This document shows, one piece after another, positions 39,410-48,894 of a stretch of DNA of 64,000 bases. The notes under the pieces are model-generated. The model worked only from the letters and a program-made list of their open reading frames with translations, was not told the origin of the DNA and ran no database searches. Numbering within the stretch: position 1 is the stretch's first letter; each line of letters opens with the position of its first letter. The position numbers and the translations under genes are program-made. Origin of the DNA: an uncultured Pseudomonadales bacterium (GTDB lineage Bacteria; Pseudomonadota; Gammaproteobacteria; Pseudomonadales; Cellvibrionaceae); contig CANLBN010000002.1 in NCBI GenBank assembly GCA_947488935.1, positions 310,001-374,000 of the forward strand. The letters run 5' to 3'.

Positions 39410-39487
39410 TGATATTAAACATGATTTGGCCAAAGCGAGATCATCTTTAATATTATTATTTTTAATAAATTTAAAATGGATGACCTT

Positions 39488-40414
39488 ATGACTATGTTAA
39501 GTTCTACGCCCATCGAATGTCCTCAATACCTTCTCGACAAAGCTGGTGCTATCCAGTCTGCGCCTACCGCTATTGTTAATGCTGGTGCGCCGCTGCCTAT
39601 GGAGAGCGCAAAAGAAGCTTTTGAGAAAGGCTTAATCGAGCCTGTATTAGTGGGTGATGTTGCTGCCATTAACACGATTGCAAAAGATCTAGCATGGGAT
39701 ATCTCTGGTTTAAGAGTAGTAGAAGCCAATGGTGAGGTTGCCTCAGCTGAAACTTCAGTTGCGCTTGCAAGAGGTGGTGAGGTAACTTCACTAATGAAGG
39801 GCAACCTACATACTGATAATTTATTGCGCGCAGTGATTAACCGAGATACTGGCCTGCGTACAGGTACGCGTTTAAGTCATGTCTTTCATATGACATTGCC
39901 TGGCTCTGACGAAGCTATTTGTATTACTGATGCAGCTATAAACGTATTGCCGCCAGTGAGTGTTAAATTAGATATTGCCCGTAATGTGACGACCTTGATG
40001 CACGCATTGGGTAATAAAAACCCAAAAATTGCGTTATTGTCAGCCACAGAGGTCCCTACAGAATCTGTTCCATCTAGTATGGAAGCCGATGAAATTGCTA
40101 AAGAGGCACAAAACGGTGCTGTGCCAGGTGCTATTATTGATGGCCCTTTTGCTTTTGATAACGCAGTATCGTCAGAGGCCGCAAAAATTAAAGGCGTGAA
40201 TAGCCCTGTTGCGGGCTGTGCCGATGTATTACTTGTACCCAATATCGAAGCAGGTAATGTGCTATTTAAGCAAATGGTTTACTTTATGAGTGCGGCAGCG
40301 GCTGGACTCGTTATGGGTGCGAAAGTGCCAATTGTGCTTACATCTCGTGCAGACCCTGTTGCTGCTCGATTAGCATCTGCTGCGTTAGCATCTATTGTTG
40401 CCGGTGCTGCGTAA
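39488..40414 (+). CDS. pta: Phosphate acetyltransferase
   Basis: Converts the acetyl phosphate made by Xsc to acetyl-CoA. It is a 308-residue single-domain PTA_PTB protein from the ATG at 39488, which has GGA seven bases upstream; an ATG 12 bases earlier lacks a ribosome site. Family segments include LPGSDEAICITDAAINVLP, KIALLSATEVPTESVPSSMEA, GPFAFDNAVSSEAA and VPIVLTSRADPVAARLASAALA. The short form (no DRTGG or BioD-like N-terminal domain) is the one typically linked to xsc. Confidence 0.9.
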   Translation: MTMLSSTPIECPQYLLDKAGAIQSAPTAIVNAGAPLPMESAKEAFEKGLIEPVLVGDVAAINTIAKDLAWDISGLRVVEANGEVASAETSVALARGGEVTSLMKGNLHTDNLLRAVINRDTGLRTGTRLSHVFHMTLPGSDEAICITDAAINVLPPVSVKLDIARNVTTLMHALGNKNPKIALLSATEVPTESVPSSMEADEIAKEAQNGAVPGAIIDGPFAFDNAVSSEAAKIKGVNSPVAGCADVLLVPNIEAGNVLFKQMVYFMSAAAAGLVMGAKVPIVLTSRADPVAARLASAALASIVAGAA

Positions 40415-40528
40415 AAACAGTATTGTTTCGATGGGTTAAATAGCGGTGATATACACAGCATTACTGTAAATTTACCTCATCATAATAATAAAATTGCTTC
40501 AACTTAACGAGAATAAGACGACATTACT

Positions 40529-41509
40529 ATGACTGATTTAACACTGAGTAAGCCCGATATCTTTGTAAATGCGAGAGACGTCTTTGGTATTGATGCCGAT
40601 ATTAAAGTCCCTGCTTTTAGCGAAAGAGATGAGCATGTACCTGAAGTGGACGAGGCTTATAAATTTAACGCCGATGTCACAATCGCTATCTTATCGGGGT
40701 TTATGAATAACCGGCGTGTTATGGTGCAAGGCTTGCACGGTACAGGTAAATCAACACATATCGAGCAAGTAGCCGCGCGCCTAAATTGGCCTTGCATTCG
40801 TATCAATCTTGACGGTCATATTAGCCGCCTTGATATGGTGGGTAAAGATGCCGTCGTTATTCGTGATAATAAGCAAATTACCGAGTTTCAAGAGGGTATT
40901 GTACCTTGGTCACTGCAACGCCCAGTCGCCCTTATTTTTGATGAATTAGATGCCGCACGACCAGAGGTTATGTTCGTCATTCAGCGTATTTTGGAGCGCG
41001 AAGGTAAATTTACCCTACTCGATCAAAACAAAGTCATTAGTCCCAACCCATTTTTCCGCCTATTTGCCACGGCCAATACCGTAGGCTTGGGTAATTTAAA
41101 TGGTTTGTATCACGGCACACAGATGATCAACCAAGCCCAGATGGATCGCTGGAATATTGTGGCGCGCCTTAATTACTTGTCCGTTGAAGACGAAGTGAAT
41201 ATTGTTGTTAGCCGTGTGCCGAGCTTTGATAACGAAGAAGGCAGAAAGACAATTACCTCAATGGTGGCTGTTGCTGACCTGACTCGTAAAGGCTTTACAG
41301 CAGGTGATCTATCTACTCTTATGTCGCCGCGTACGGTTATATTTTGGGCAGAGAATTTAGAGATATTCCGTAATATATCGACTGCCTTTAGATTATCCTT
41401 TTTGAACAAATGTGACGAGGCTGAGCACAGCACTATTGCTGAGTATTATCAGCGTTGCTTTGACGAAGAGCTTGTTGAGTCGAGTGTTATTGAAGGCTGG
41501 TTTGAATAA
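40529..41509 (+). CDS. CobS-like AAA+ ATPase (MoxR-related)
   Basis: A 326-residue AAA+ ATPase very similar in pattern to the cobaltochelatase subunit CobS. Walker A GLHGTGKST is at 68-76, HISRLDMVGKDAVV near 97-110, Walker B VALIFDEL at 133-140, and the sensor region LFATANTVGLGNLNGLYHGTQMINQAQMDRW follows. In aerobic cobalamin synthesis CobS acts with CobT and CobN. No CobN or other cobalamin gene is in the window. Here it follows pta and precedes a CobT-like gene, so I infer that the pair remodels or metallates a protein of the sulfonate pathway, as MoxR/VWA pairs do for other enzymes. Confidence 0.85.
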   Translation: MTDLTLSKPDIFVNARDVFGIDADIKVPAFSERDEHVPEVDEAYKFNADVTIAILSGFMNNRRVMVQGLHGTGKSTHIEQVAARLNWPCIRINLDGHISRLDMVGKDAVVIRDNKQITEFQEGIVPWSLQRPVALIFDELDAARPEVMFVIQRILEREGKFTLLDQNKVISPNPFFRLFATANTVGLGNLNGLYHGTQMINQAQMDRWNIVARLNYLSVEDEVNIVVSRVPSFDNEEGRKTITSMVAVADLTRKGFTAGDLSTLMSPRTVIFWAENLEIFRNISTAFRLSFLNKCDEAEHSTIAEYYQRCFDEELVESSVIEGWFE

Positions 41510-41552
41510 ACCAGACCCAGATAAATGAGAGTAAATTAGAGATTCAGCGACT

Positions 41553-43268
41553 ATGGCGCAGCTAGAAGTTCTGCAACAAAAACTCGAACATTGGTGTGCA
41601 GCCTCGATACGAGCAATTGCGGGTGAGCCAACAATTCATTATAGAGGCCACTACTTAAACCGTAAGGGTCTCCCATTTCCTATTCGTGTAGCACACTTAC
41701 AGCTTGATGCCGATACTAGCGATTATAGGCATTTACGCGGGGTTGCAGACGGTATAGCTGTGCGTCTACTGTTTAGTGATGATGAGCTGCACAAGACCTT
41801 ACGTCCAGAAAATGGCCTTCAATCCTGGATATTTGAATTACTCGAGCAGTTGCGTGTTGAATCGCTAGCTCCCGATCATTTGCCGGGTATTAGGTCTAAT
41901 ATCCGAAAATGTTTTTTACATTGGGCCGACCAAGCTAACGCTTCAGGCTTAACCGAAAGCCATGCAGGTATGATGGTATTTGCTTTGGCTATAACTGCTT
42001 GGTCGCGTCTATTTAGCTCTCAACCCCCCCATGATATAGAAGACCATATTGAGGCAACGCGTATGAGCTTTGGCCGACTGATCGGTAAACAGCTACGCGA
42101 TATGAAGCGCCTTAAAGAAGATCAAAAAGCCTTTAGTGTTCCAGCACTAGATGTCGCAAGAATTATCCAGGAAGAGATTCAGGGATTATCCCTTGTCGAC
42201 GGTGACGACGACAAAAGCGATGAAGATATCAAATCGTTAATCAATAAGAGTAATACCAGCTTGCGCCTACTTTATGCAGATGGAGCCGATGTTGATCAAG
42301 CGAATGGTGTCTCTGGCGTTAATGCTATTGCCAGTATGGATTTTGAGCTGAATTATAAAGTCTATTCAACGGCCTTCGATCAAGTTGTTGATATGGCTAA
42401 AAAAATTCGTGCGGCAAAACTCAAAGAAATGCGCGATAGTCTCGATAAGCGCATTCAGCAACAAAGCGTTAATATTCCACGCTTATCGCGTTACTTCGCT
42501 AAATTATTTGCTGTGCCAAAGCTATCGGGTTGGGATTTTGGTAAGGAGGAAGGCGTACTCGATGCAGGTAGCTTAACGCGCTTAGTGACATCGCCGGATG
42601 AGCGTAAACTGTTCAGGCAAGAGGCAGAAAAACCGCTACTAGATTGCGTGGTAAGTGTGTTAATCGATAACTCAGGCTCTATGCAGCAACACAGTGCCGA
42701 TGTTGCCATTCTTGTTGATACACTCGTACGCGCGTTAGAGCTAGCACGTATTAAGACCGAAGTACTGGGCTTTACCACGATGGAGTGGAACGGTGGCAAG
42801 GTACACAAACAATGGACGCGCGATGGTAGTCCAGAGAACCCTGGTCGCTTAAATAGCGTATGCCATAATATTTATAAAAGAGCAGATACCTCCTGGAGGC
42901 GTAGCCGTCAGACCATTGCAGGCTTACTAAAAGCCGATTTATACCGCGAAAGTATCGATGGCGAAGCACTTGAATGGGCCTATGGTCGTTTATCTCAACG
43001 CAGCGAAAAACGACGCATCATTATGGTGATATCTGATGGTTCTCCTATGGATACGATGACGCATTTAGCAAATGAAGAAAACTACCTTGATAAGCACTTA
43101 AAGCAGGTTGCTACAGGAATAGAAGAAAGCTCCAATGTGCATTTATGTGCCCTAGGGGTTGGCCTAGATTTGAGCGCCTATTATCGCCAGAGCTTGATGA
43201 TTCTTGATAAAGAGCTAGACAATAAAGCCTATTTCGAAATAGCAGACCTTTTAACCCATGCAAACTAA
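41553..43268 (+). CDS. CobT-like VWA-domain protein
   Basis: A 571-residue protein resembling the cobaltochelatase subunit CobT. The N-terminal two thirds are mostly helical with an acidic stretch (DGDDDKSDEDIK, about 217-228). The C-terminal von Willebrand A domain has the metal-ion-dependent adhesion motif DNSGS at 372-376, then RALELARIKTEVLGFTTMEW, as in CobT. It lies 43 bases after the CobS-like gene. Without CobN nearby, a role as the substrate adaptor of the AAA+ partner is more likely than vitamin B12 synthesis. A CobN elsewhere on the chromosome cannot be excluded. Confidence 0.82.
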   Translation: MAQLEVLQQKLEHWCAASIRAIAGEPTIHYRGHYLNRKGLPFPIRVAHLQLDADTSDYRHLRGVADGIAVRLLFSDDELHKTLRPENGLQSWIFELLEQLRVESLAPDHLPGIRSNIRKCFLHWADQANASGLTESHAGMMVFALAITAWSRLFSSQPPHDIEDHIEATRMSFGRLIGKQLRDMKRLKEDQKAFSVPALDVARIIQEEIQGLSLVDGDDDKSDEDIKSLINKSNTSLRLLYADGADVDQANGVSGVNAIASMDFELNYKVYSTAFDQVVDMAKKIRAAKLKEMRDSLDKRIQQQSVNIPRLSRYFAKLFAVPKLSGWDFGKEEGVLDAGSLTRLVTSPDERKLFRQEAEKPLLDCVVSVLIDNSGSMQQHSADVAILVDTLVRALELARIKTEVLGFTTMEWNGGKVHKQWTRDGSPENPGRLNSVCHNIYKRADTSWRRSRQTIAGLLKADLYRESIDGEALEWAYGRLSQRSEKRRIIMVISDGSPMDTMTHLANEENYLDKHLKQVATGIEESSNVHLCALGVGLDLSAYYRQSLMILDKELDNKAYFEIADLLTHAN

Positions 43269-43397
43269 TGCAGCTTACTGATTGATAAGCCATTTCTGTA
43301 ACTTTTTAATAACTTCTGCATCCTAGTAATATACGTGAATACTGATACCCTATCGTTTGAATAAATGTTCATCTTGTAAGAGTGGGGTATAAGAGCA

Positions 43398-43799
43398 ATG
43401 GGTATTGTCGTATTGGTTTTTATGGTGTTGGGCATACTTCACCAATCGCCAATTAAGTGGTTTAGTTTAGGTGCGCTTAAGTACAAGCCCTTAGTCATAC
43501 AGTTTATTGGCAGTGGTTTATTGCTGGTAGGTCTCTGGAATGTCTTCTGGTTTGGTGTTAGGCATCTCACTGTTTTTTGGGGAATAGCAGCGCTAATATC
43601 TGGTTTTTTTATGATTATGACTGCTTTGGTTATTTTAGCTGAACACCACAGTCAATTTTTTACAAGTATTGCTTTGAAAAAAATAGTAGATTCAATTAAG
43701 CCGCTTTTAGCTCTGTGGCTTGTAGGTTTATCTGTAAGTTCCGTATTGTATGGTGTAACTATTATCCAGCTGAATCTCGGTTTACCTATTATTGATTAA
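43398..43799 (+). CDS. Small integral membrane protein, unknown
   Basis: A 133-residue hydrophobic protein that I do not recognise. About four membrane segments can be seen: residues 1-16, 31-52, 58-82 and 102-125. A charged loop (ILAEHHSQFFTSIALKKIVDSIKP) lies between the third and fourth. It starts with ATG at 43398, 130 bases after the CobT-like gene, and precedes the cytochrome gene by 103 bases, so it may be an independent unit. Confidence 0.6.
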   Translation: MGIVVLVFMVLGILHQSPIKWFSLGALKYKPLVIQFIGSGLLLVGLWNVFWFGVRHLTVFWGIAALISGFFMIMTALVILAEHHSQFFTSIALKKIVDSIKPLLALWLVGLSVSSVLYGVTIIQLNLGLPIID

Positions 43800-43902
43800 A
43801 AATGTTTATTAGCGTTATAAATTATTTTATTGAATAAAATGGAACTTAGGTTAACATTAAGGTTCATAGCTACTAATTATAATTATCAACAGGAGAGAAA
43901 GA

Positions 43903-44487
43903 GTGAAGTCTCTAATCATTTCAACTGGTTTATTATCGCTATCGATGATGATGTTCACAAATACTGCTCATGCAGCAGAATGTACTATTACAGGTTCACA
44001 TAAAGAGCAAAGCCTTGAACAAGTCAATGAATACTACAAGTGTATTAGGCCAACATTGGTTGAAAAATATCAAAGTAAAGGCGAAGAAAACGCTGTTGCT
44101 TATACTAATTGGAAAGCAGTACAAACTGGCCCAGCAGCGCCTGGTTTTCACAGTGGTCGCTATCTAATGACCTTTGTTAACGATATTGGCTACGACCAAT
44201 ATGTAAAATATGAATCAGCGAATGTTAACTTTCCTATTGGTACCTATGTCGCTAAAGAAAGCTTTAAAATCAGAAAAGGTGGCAAGCTAAGACCAGGGCC
44301 ACTATTCTTTATGGAAAAAGTAGGTATCGAGAAAGCACCTAAGACTGATGGTTGGTGGTATGGCGGTACTAAAACAAGTGGTGCTAAGTGGAATGTAAGC
44401 CAAGCTTTTTGTCATAGCTGCCACAAAAACTACTTATTCCAAGATGCGATGGGTTACCCAGCGCCAGACGTTAGATTTAAAAAGTAA
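43903..44487 (+). CDS. Cytochrome P460-family periplasmic haem protein
   Basis: Exported c-type haem protein of 194 residues with a GTG start preceded by AGGAGA. The signal peptide (1-25) ends HAAEC. The mature part shows VKYESANVNFPIGTYVAKESFKI and the C-terminal haem site FCHSCH (CxxCH) near 172-177, the arrangement of the P460/cytochrome c'-beta family. Family members oxidise hydroxylamine or bind NO. Which of these applies depends on a lysine cross-link not visible by eye. No nitrifier genes are nearby. Confidence 0.85.
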   Translation: MKSLIISTGLLSLSMMMFTNTAHAAECTITGSHKEQSLEQVNEYYKCIRPTLVEKYQSKGEENAVAYTNWKAVQTGPAAPGFHSGRYLMTFVNDIGYDQYVKYESANVNFPIGTYVAKESFKIRKGGKLRPGPLFFMEKVGIEKAPKTDGWWYGGTKTSGAKWNVSQAFCHSCHKNYLFQDAMGYPAPDVRFKK

Positions 44488-44512
44488 TATCAAATAGCGT
44501 TAATAACTATTC

Positions 44513-44546
44513 AAAAGGCAGATACTCATCGTATCTGCCTTTTTTA
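44513..44546 (+). terminator. Rho-independent terminator after the cytochrome gene
   Basis: AAAAGGCAGATA, loop CTCATCG, TATCTGCCTTTTTT: a 9-bp stem with a T run. Confidence 0.92.
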
Positions 44547-44596
44547 TTTATATTGTCTAATATCCTACTATATCTATTATTGCCAGAAGCATTACT

Positions 44597-44986
44597 ATGA
44601 ATTGTTATTGTAATAGTGAAAAACCATTTACCCGTTGCTGTGAGCCATTAATTACAACTACCGCTCAAGCAAAAACCCCTGTGCAACTTATGCGCTCTCG
44701 CTTTACCGCTTATAAGCTAGGTGGCTATGGTGAGTATTTGTTAAAAACTTGGTTTCCTTTAATGACCAAGGGTTTGACTGTAGCCGATTTATCGCAAAAA
44801 ACACGAGAATGGCAACAATTAGAGGTGCTGAGTAAGTCACAGCAGGGCGATGATGGCCTTGTGGAGTTTAAAGCGACTTTTATTGATGAGTTGGGTAAAG
44901 AGCAAGTACATCACGAGTATTCTATTTTTAAAAGAATCAAGGGCGCGTGGCTGTATGTTGGTGAAGAGATAAGGTCAAATCGCTAA
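44597..44986 (+). CDS. ychJ: YchJ-family protein (UPF0225)
   Basis: A 129-residue protein of the YchJ family. The N-terminal SEC-C-like zinc motif CYCNSEKPFTRCC (residues 3-15) is followed by the conserved TPVQLMRSRFTAYKLGGYGEYLLKTW and an NTF2-like body ending EYSIFKRIKGAWLYVGEE. The family's function is not established; members keep a zinc-binding N-terminus as in SecA C-termini. It stands alone between a terminator and the next gene. Confidence 0.9.
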   Translation: MNCYCNSEKPFTRCCEPLITTTAQAKTPVQLMRSRFTAYKLGGYGEYLLKTWFPLMTKGLTVADLSQKTREWQQLEVLSKSQQGDDGLVEFKATFIDELGKEQVHHEYSIFKRIKGAWLYVGEEIRSNR

Positions 44987-45031
44987 GTACTTATTCGTAA
45001 GAGTGATGTGTTAACTAGAAGAAAATGAGTA

Positions 45032-45550
45032 ATGAATAAACAAAATACCATTAATTATTTTGCTTATGGCTCCAATATGCCACTGGCTCGATTACAGCAA
45101 CGTGTTCCTAGCGCAAAAATAACCGGTGTCTATTTTATAAAAGGGTATGACCTGCGTTTTCATATGGCATCAAACGATGGCTCAGCTAAATGCGATGCTT
45201 ACTATACAAATAATAGTGAGCATTGTGTCTGGGGAGTTGTCTTTGAAATGTTAGTGTCTGAGCGGGATAAGCTTGATAAAGCTGAGAGCTTAGGTGTGGG
45301 TTATAGCGATCAATTAGTCGAGGTTGTTAATGAAAAAGGTGAAAAACTTGAGGCATTAATCTACTGCGCACTATTGGTTGATCATACAAAAAAGCCCTAT
45401 AGTTGGTATGTTAATCATGTGCTAATGGGTGCACAGCAAAATAATTTACCCGAGACCTATATTGAAAAAATAAAATCCATTGAGTATATAAAAGATGAAC
45501 ATCAGACGCGTGCGCTCAGTGAGTATAGTATTTATGAAGACTTTGAATAA
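45032..45550 (+). CDS. Gamma-glutamylcyclotransferase-like protein
   Basis: A 172-residue protein of the GGCT/AIG2 family. The N-terminal substrate loop is FAYGSNMP (residues 9-16), and the conserved acidic residue lies in LDKAESLGVGY (near 84-94), where the catalytic glutamate is expected. Members release 5-oxoproline from gamma-glutamyl amines or peptides such as glutathione breakdown products. The glutathione reductase gene is 4 kb away, but no direct operon link exists. Confidence 0.85.
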   Translation: MNKQNTINYFAYGSNMPLARLQQRVPSAKITGVYFIKGYDLRFHMASNDGSAKCDAYYTNNSEHCVWGVVFEMLVSERDKLDKAESLGVGYSDQLVEVVNEKGEKLEALIYCALLVDHTKKPYSWYVNHVLMGAQQNNLPETYIEKIKSIEYIKDEHQTRALSEYSIYEDFE

Positions 45551-45651
45551 GTCGCGAATGATTTTCCTTTTATCGAAAATTTCACTGAGCATTGCCATAG
45601 GCTCCTATCAATGGTTTGCATAAACAGGTTTAAAACAGTAAATGAAAACTA

Positions 45652-45984
45652 ATGCTTGAAATTAAAACGGTATTTTTATTTTTAATAACAGCACTGGCTG
45701 AAATTTTAGGCTGTTATTTACCTTACCTATGGTTAAAGCATGACAAAAGTATTTGGTTGTTGGTGCCGTCTGCAATTAGCTTAGCATTATTTGCTTGGTT
45801 GTTATCATTACATCCTGGTGCGAGTGGTAGAATTTATGCAGCTTATGGTGGTGTTTATATCGGTGTTGCTATTTTATGGCTGTGGTTAATAGACGGTGTT
45901 GTGCCTTCACGTTGGGATGTCATTGGCTCATTAGTTGCGCTAGCAGGAATGGCAATCATTATGTTCGCGCCTAGAGGCGAATAA
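45652..45984 (+). CDS. ynfA: YnfA-family small membrane protein (UPF0060)
   Basis: A 110-residue inner-membrane protein with four transmembrane segments (about 5-25, 33-52, 62-80 and 87-106). [29 protein letters not shown] and the [20 protein letters not shown] end are diagnostic of the family, which is related in topology to small multidrug-resistance transporters. The real substrate here is unknown. Confidence 0.93.
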   Translation: MLEIKTVFLFLITALAEILGCYLPYLWLKHDKSIWLLVPSAISLALFAWLLSLHPGASGRIYAAYGGVYIGVAILWLWLIDGVVPSRWDVIGSLVALAGMAIIMFAPRGE

Positions 45985-46048
45985 ATCTAGGCCAGCGACT
46001 CATATCAGCTTACTTGTTTTTTATTAAATTATTTTTCAGGATAAAATC

Positions 46049-47269
46049 ATGTCACGTACAAAGTTACAGTTTTTAGGTTCAGATGATTTAACAATAGCAG
46101 CACTACTAGAAACTCCAAAAGAAGCGCCGAGTGCTTTTGTTTTGTTTGCGCACTGTTTTACCTGTGGTAAAGATGTAATTGCAGCCTCACGCATTGCTCG
46201 TGCTTTAGTGGCCAATGGTTTTGGTGTTTTACGGTTTGATTTTACAGGGCTTGGCAATAGCGAAGGTGAATTTTCTAACTCCAATTTCTCGAGTAATGTT
46301 GCCGACCTTGTTTCGGCGGCAAATTATTTACGCGAGAACTATATGGCGCCCTCGATTCTGATTGGTCATAGTCTTGGTGGGGCAGCGGTGTTAGCTGGAG
46401 CCGGACGAATACCCGAGGTAAGAGGTGTGGTAACTATTGGTGCTCCCTCTGATCCTGAGCATGTCGCTAAACAATTCTCTTGTGATATCGGAGTTATAGA
46501 AGAGCAGGGTAAGGCAGAGGTGCAGCTTGCAGGCCGCACTTTTACCATTAAAAAACAATTTTTGGATGATCTGAAAACATATCAATTAGACAATGAGATC
46601 GCTTCTCTTAAAAGGGCGTTGCTGATCTTTCATTCTCCACTAGATCAGACGGTATCGATTAAGGAGGCGGAAAAAATTTACTCGCACGCGAAGCACCCTA
46701 AAAGCTTTGTAAGCCTAGATAATGCAGACCACTTATTAAGCAGAGCTGAAGATGCAGAATATGTGGCAAATACTATCACTGCTTGGGCAAGTCGTTATAT
46801 TACTGTTATCAAACCTGATGTTGAACAGCGCCCAACTGTGAGTAAAGGACATGTATTAATTGAAGAGAAAAATAAAAAATTCACGCGTGAGGTCTTTTCT
46901 GATACCCATCAATGGTTTGCTGATGAGCCTACCAGTTTTGGTGGTGCAGACTTAGGCCCAGACCCTTATGAACACTTACTTGCAGCATTGGGGACATGTA
47001 CCTCTATGACAATACGGATGTACGCAAATCGAAAAAATATTTCACTGGATTCTGTCTCGGTAGAACTTTCTCATACACGTGAGCATGTCAATGATTGCGA
47101 AGGCTGTGAAGATACCCAACATATCATTGAAGTATTACAGAGAGAGGTAAAATTGGTTGGTAATCTAACTAATGAGGAAAGAGAAAAACTACTTCAAATT
47201 GCCGATAAGTGCCCAGTTCATAAAACGCTGCACGGTGATATTGATATTAAAACAGTTGAAGTATTTTAA
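46049..47269 (+). CDS. Alpha/beta hydrolase fused to an OsmC-type peroxidase domain
   Basis: A 406-residue two-domain protein. The N-terminal alpha/beta hydrolase (about 1-250) has [21 protein letters not shown] and the nucleophile elbow GHSLGG near residue 110, then DHLLSR with the catalytic histidine. The C-terminal OsmC/Ohr domain (about 265-406) has [16 protein letters not shown] and DKCPVHKTL, carrying the two redox cysteines of hydroperoxide reductases. This fusion is known in many proteobacteria. It may release and then reduce lipid or organic hydroperoxides; this role is inferred. Confidence 0.92.
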   Translation: MSRTKLQFLGSDDLTIAALLETPKEAPSAFVLFAHCFTCGKDVIAASRIARALVANGFGVLRFDFTGLGNSEGEFSNSNFSSNVADLVSAANYLRENYMAPSILIGHSLGGAAVLAGAGRIPEVRGVVTIGAPSDPEHVAKQFSCDIGVIEEQGKAEVQLAGRTFTIKKQFLDDLKTYQLDNEIASLKRALLIFHSPLDQTVSIKEAEKIYSHAKHPKSFVSLDNADHLLSRAEDAEYVANTITAWASRYITVIKPDVEQRPTVSKGHVLIEEKNKKFTREVFSDTHQWFADEPTSFGGADLGPDPYEHLLAALGTCTSMTIRMYANRKNISLDSVSVELSHTREHVNDCEGCEDTQHIIEVLQREVKLVGNLTNEEREKLLQIADKCPVHKTLHGDIDIKTVEVF

Positions 47270-47293
47270 CGACTCATCGCCTCTAATAAATAG

Positions 47294-47330
47294 ATGCACC
47301 AATAGTTTCAAAATATTGGTGCATTTTTTT
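47294..47330. terminator. Bidirectional terminator between the hydrolase-OsmC gene and ppnN
   Basis: ATGCACCAATA, a 9-base loop, TATTGGTGCATTTTTTT: a 10- to 11-bp stem with a T run on the plus strand, between convergent genes. Confidence 0.9.
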
Positions 47331-47430
47331 AAATAAATACTTGCTGGCTTGAGGCTTGATAATAAGCAGCCTCGCGTAATGTCTTTCCTAAATCTATAGT
47401 AGACGCCTTAGAGATTAATCGGCGGTTCCT

Positions 47431-48792
47431 TTACATAAGTAATTCATAGCAAGGTTTGTATTCGCCTTTTAACTTCATGCGCCGTTGTTTGACAAAAGAC
47501 AGTAATAAATTTTCTAAAGCCTTTATTAATTCTGCATCGCCTTTTAGTTGGTAAGGGCCCTGTTGTTTAATTCTCTTTATTCCATCGGCTTTAACGTTGC
47601 CTGCAACAATGCCCGAGAACGCACGGCGTAATTCTGCGGCAAGTTCATGAGACTCTTGATTGCGATATAAATTTAAGCCCAGCATATTCTCGTGCGTAGG
47701 CTCAAAGGGCTGTTGGAAGGCACTAGGTATTTTTAAACGCCAATTATAAGCATAGGATTCGCTATGTTTACGACGATGACGGTGTACTTTATCGACGCCT
47801 TTTTTCAGAGTTTGTGCAACGTGTTGAGGGTCATCAATAATAATCTCATAATACTGCGTAGCCTTATCGCCTAAGCTAAAACGAATAAAATCGTCTAGGC
47901 TTTTAAAGTAGTCTTCGCTCTTTTTACTGGCAGAAAAGACAATAGGCATCTTAATGTTTTTGTTGTCTGGGTGCATTAAAAGGCCAATTAAATATAGCAC
48001 TTCTTCTGCTGTACCAGCACCACCAGGAAAAACAATAATGCCGTGAGCTAGCCTGACAAATGCTTCTAGGCGCTTTTCTATATCGGGAAGAATAACTAGT
48101 TCATTAACAGTAGGATTGGGTGATTCAGATGCAATAATGCCGGGTTCGGTAATGCCAATATAACGACCATTGCGAATTTGTTGCTTACCGTGACCAACAA
48201 CAGCGCCTTTCATGGGCCCTTTCATTGCACCAATGCCACAGCCTGTAGCAATGGCTAAATTGCGTAAACCTAATTCATAACCTACTTGCTTTGTGTAATC
48301 GTACTCATGCCGTGGGATCGAGTGGCCTCCCCAACAAACAACAACGTGGGGTTTAATGTCTGCTTGAACAATACCTGCATTTCGTAACACACGAAAAACA
48401 GCATCGGTAATGCCGTCGGTACTTTCAAAGTCAAAGCGGCCATTGATCGACATTTTATGGTGTGTGAATACAATATCTCGCAATACAGCAAACAGATGTT
48501 CTTGGATACCACGAATCATTTTTCCATCTACAAAAGCCGAGGCAGGTGCATTGATGATTTCTAGTTTAATACCGCGAGATTGAGAAATAATTTGTATGTC
48601 AAAGTCTTTGAAGGTGTTGGCAATAATTTCTGCGTCGTCTTCTTCACTGCCAGTATTGAGAACGGCGAGAGCACACTCTCTAAATAAATCGTAAGTGTAA
48701 TTTTCGGAGTTCATAACCCCTTCGATTTCTCGGTGGGATAAAAAGTTTAAACTGCTAGCTGGGCGAATAAAAGCGTGGGCAACTTTTTTCAT
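47431..48792 (-). CDS. ppnN: Pyrimidine/purine nucleotide 5'-monophosphate nucleosidase
   Basis: Cleaves nucleoside monophosphates to base and ribose phosphate, helping nucleotide recycling. The 453-residue YgdH/PpnN family protein has FLSHREIEGVMNSENYTYDLFRECALAVLNTG near the N-terminus. The lysine-decarboxylase-like (LOG) core has GCGIGAMKGPMKGA and the signature PGGAGTAEEVLYLIGLL near 265. In E. coli the enzyme is regulated by ppGpp. Old annotations as lysine decarboxylase are incorrect for this family. Confidence 0.93.
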   Translation of the reverse strand: MKKVAHAFIRPASSLNFLSHREIEGVMNSENYTYDLFRECALAVLNTGSEEDDAEIIANTFKDFDIQIISQSRGIKLEIINAPASAFVDGKMIRGIQEHLFAVLRDIVFTHHKMSINGRFDFESTDGITDAVFRVLRNAGIVQADIKPHVVVCWGGHSIPRHEYDYTKQVGYELGLRNLAIATGCGIGAMKGPMKGAVVGHGKQQIRNGRYIGITEPGIIASESPNPTVNELVILPDIEKRLEAFVRLAHGIIVFPGGAGTAEEVLYLIGLLMHPDNKNIKMPIVFSASKKSEDYFKSLDDFIRFSLGDKATQYYEIIIDDPQHVAQTLKKGVDKVHRHRRKHSESYAYNWRLKIPSAFQQPFEPTHENMLGLNLYRNQESHELAAELRRAFSGIVAGNVKADGIKRIKQQGPYQLKGDAELIKALENLLLSFVKQRRMKLKGEYKPCYELLM

Positions 48793-48840
48793 TTTTTGGT
48801 AAATCCTTTTTAACTATATTATGTTTATTCTCATCGTAAC

Positions 48841-48866
48841 TAAAAAATGCCAGCAGTACTGGCATC
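48841..48866 (-). terminator. Rho-independent terminator after the YebC-like gene
   Basis: On the minus strand ATGCCAG, loop TACTG, CTGGCAT and a run of T residues follow the stop codon by about 30 bases. Confidence 0.88.
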
Positions 48867-48894
48867 TTTTAGTTTATTTATGTAGTGCAATCTA

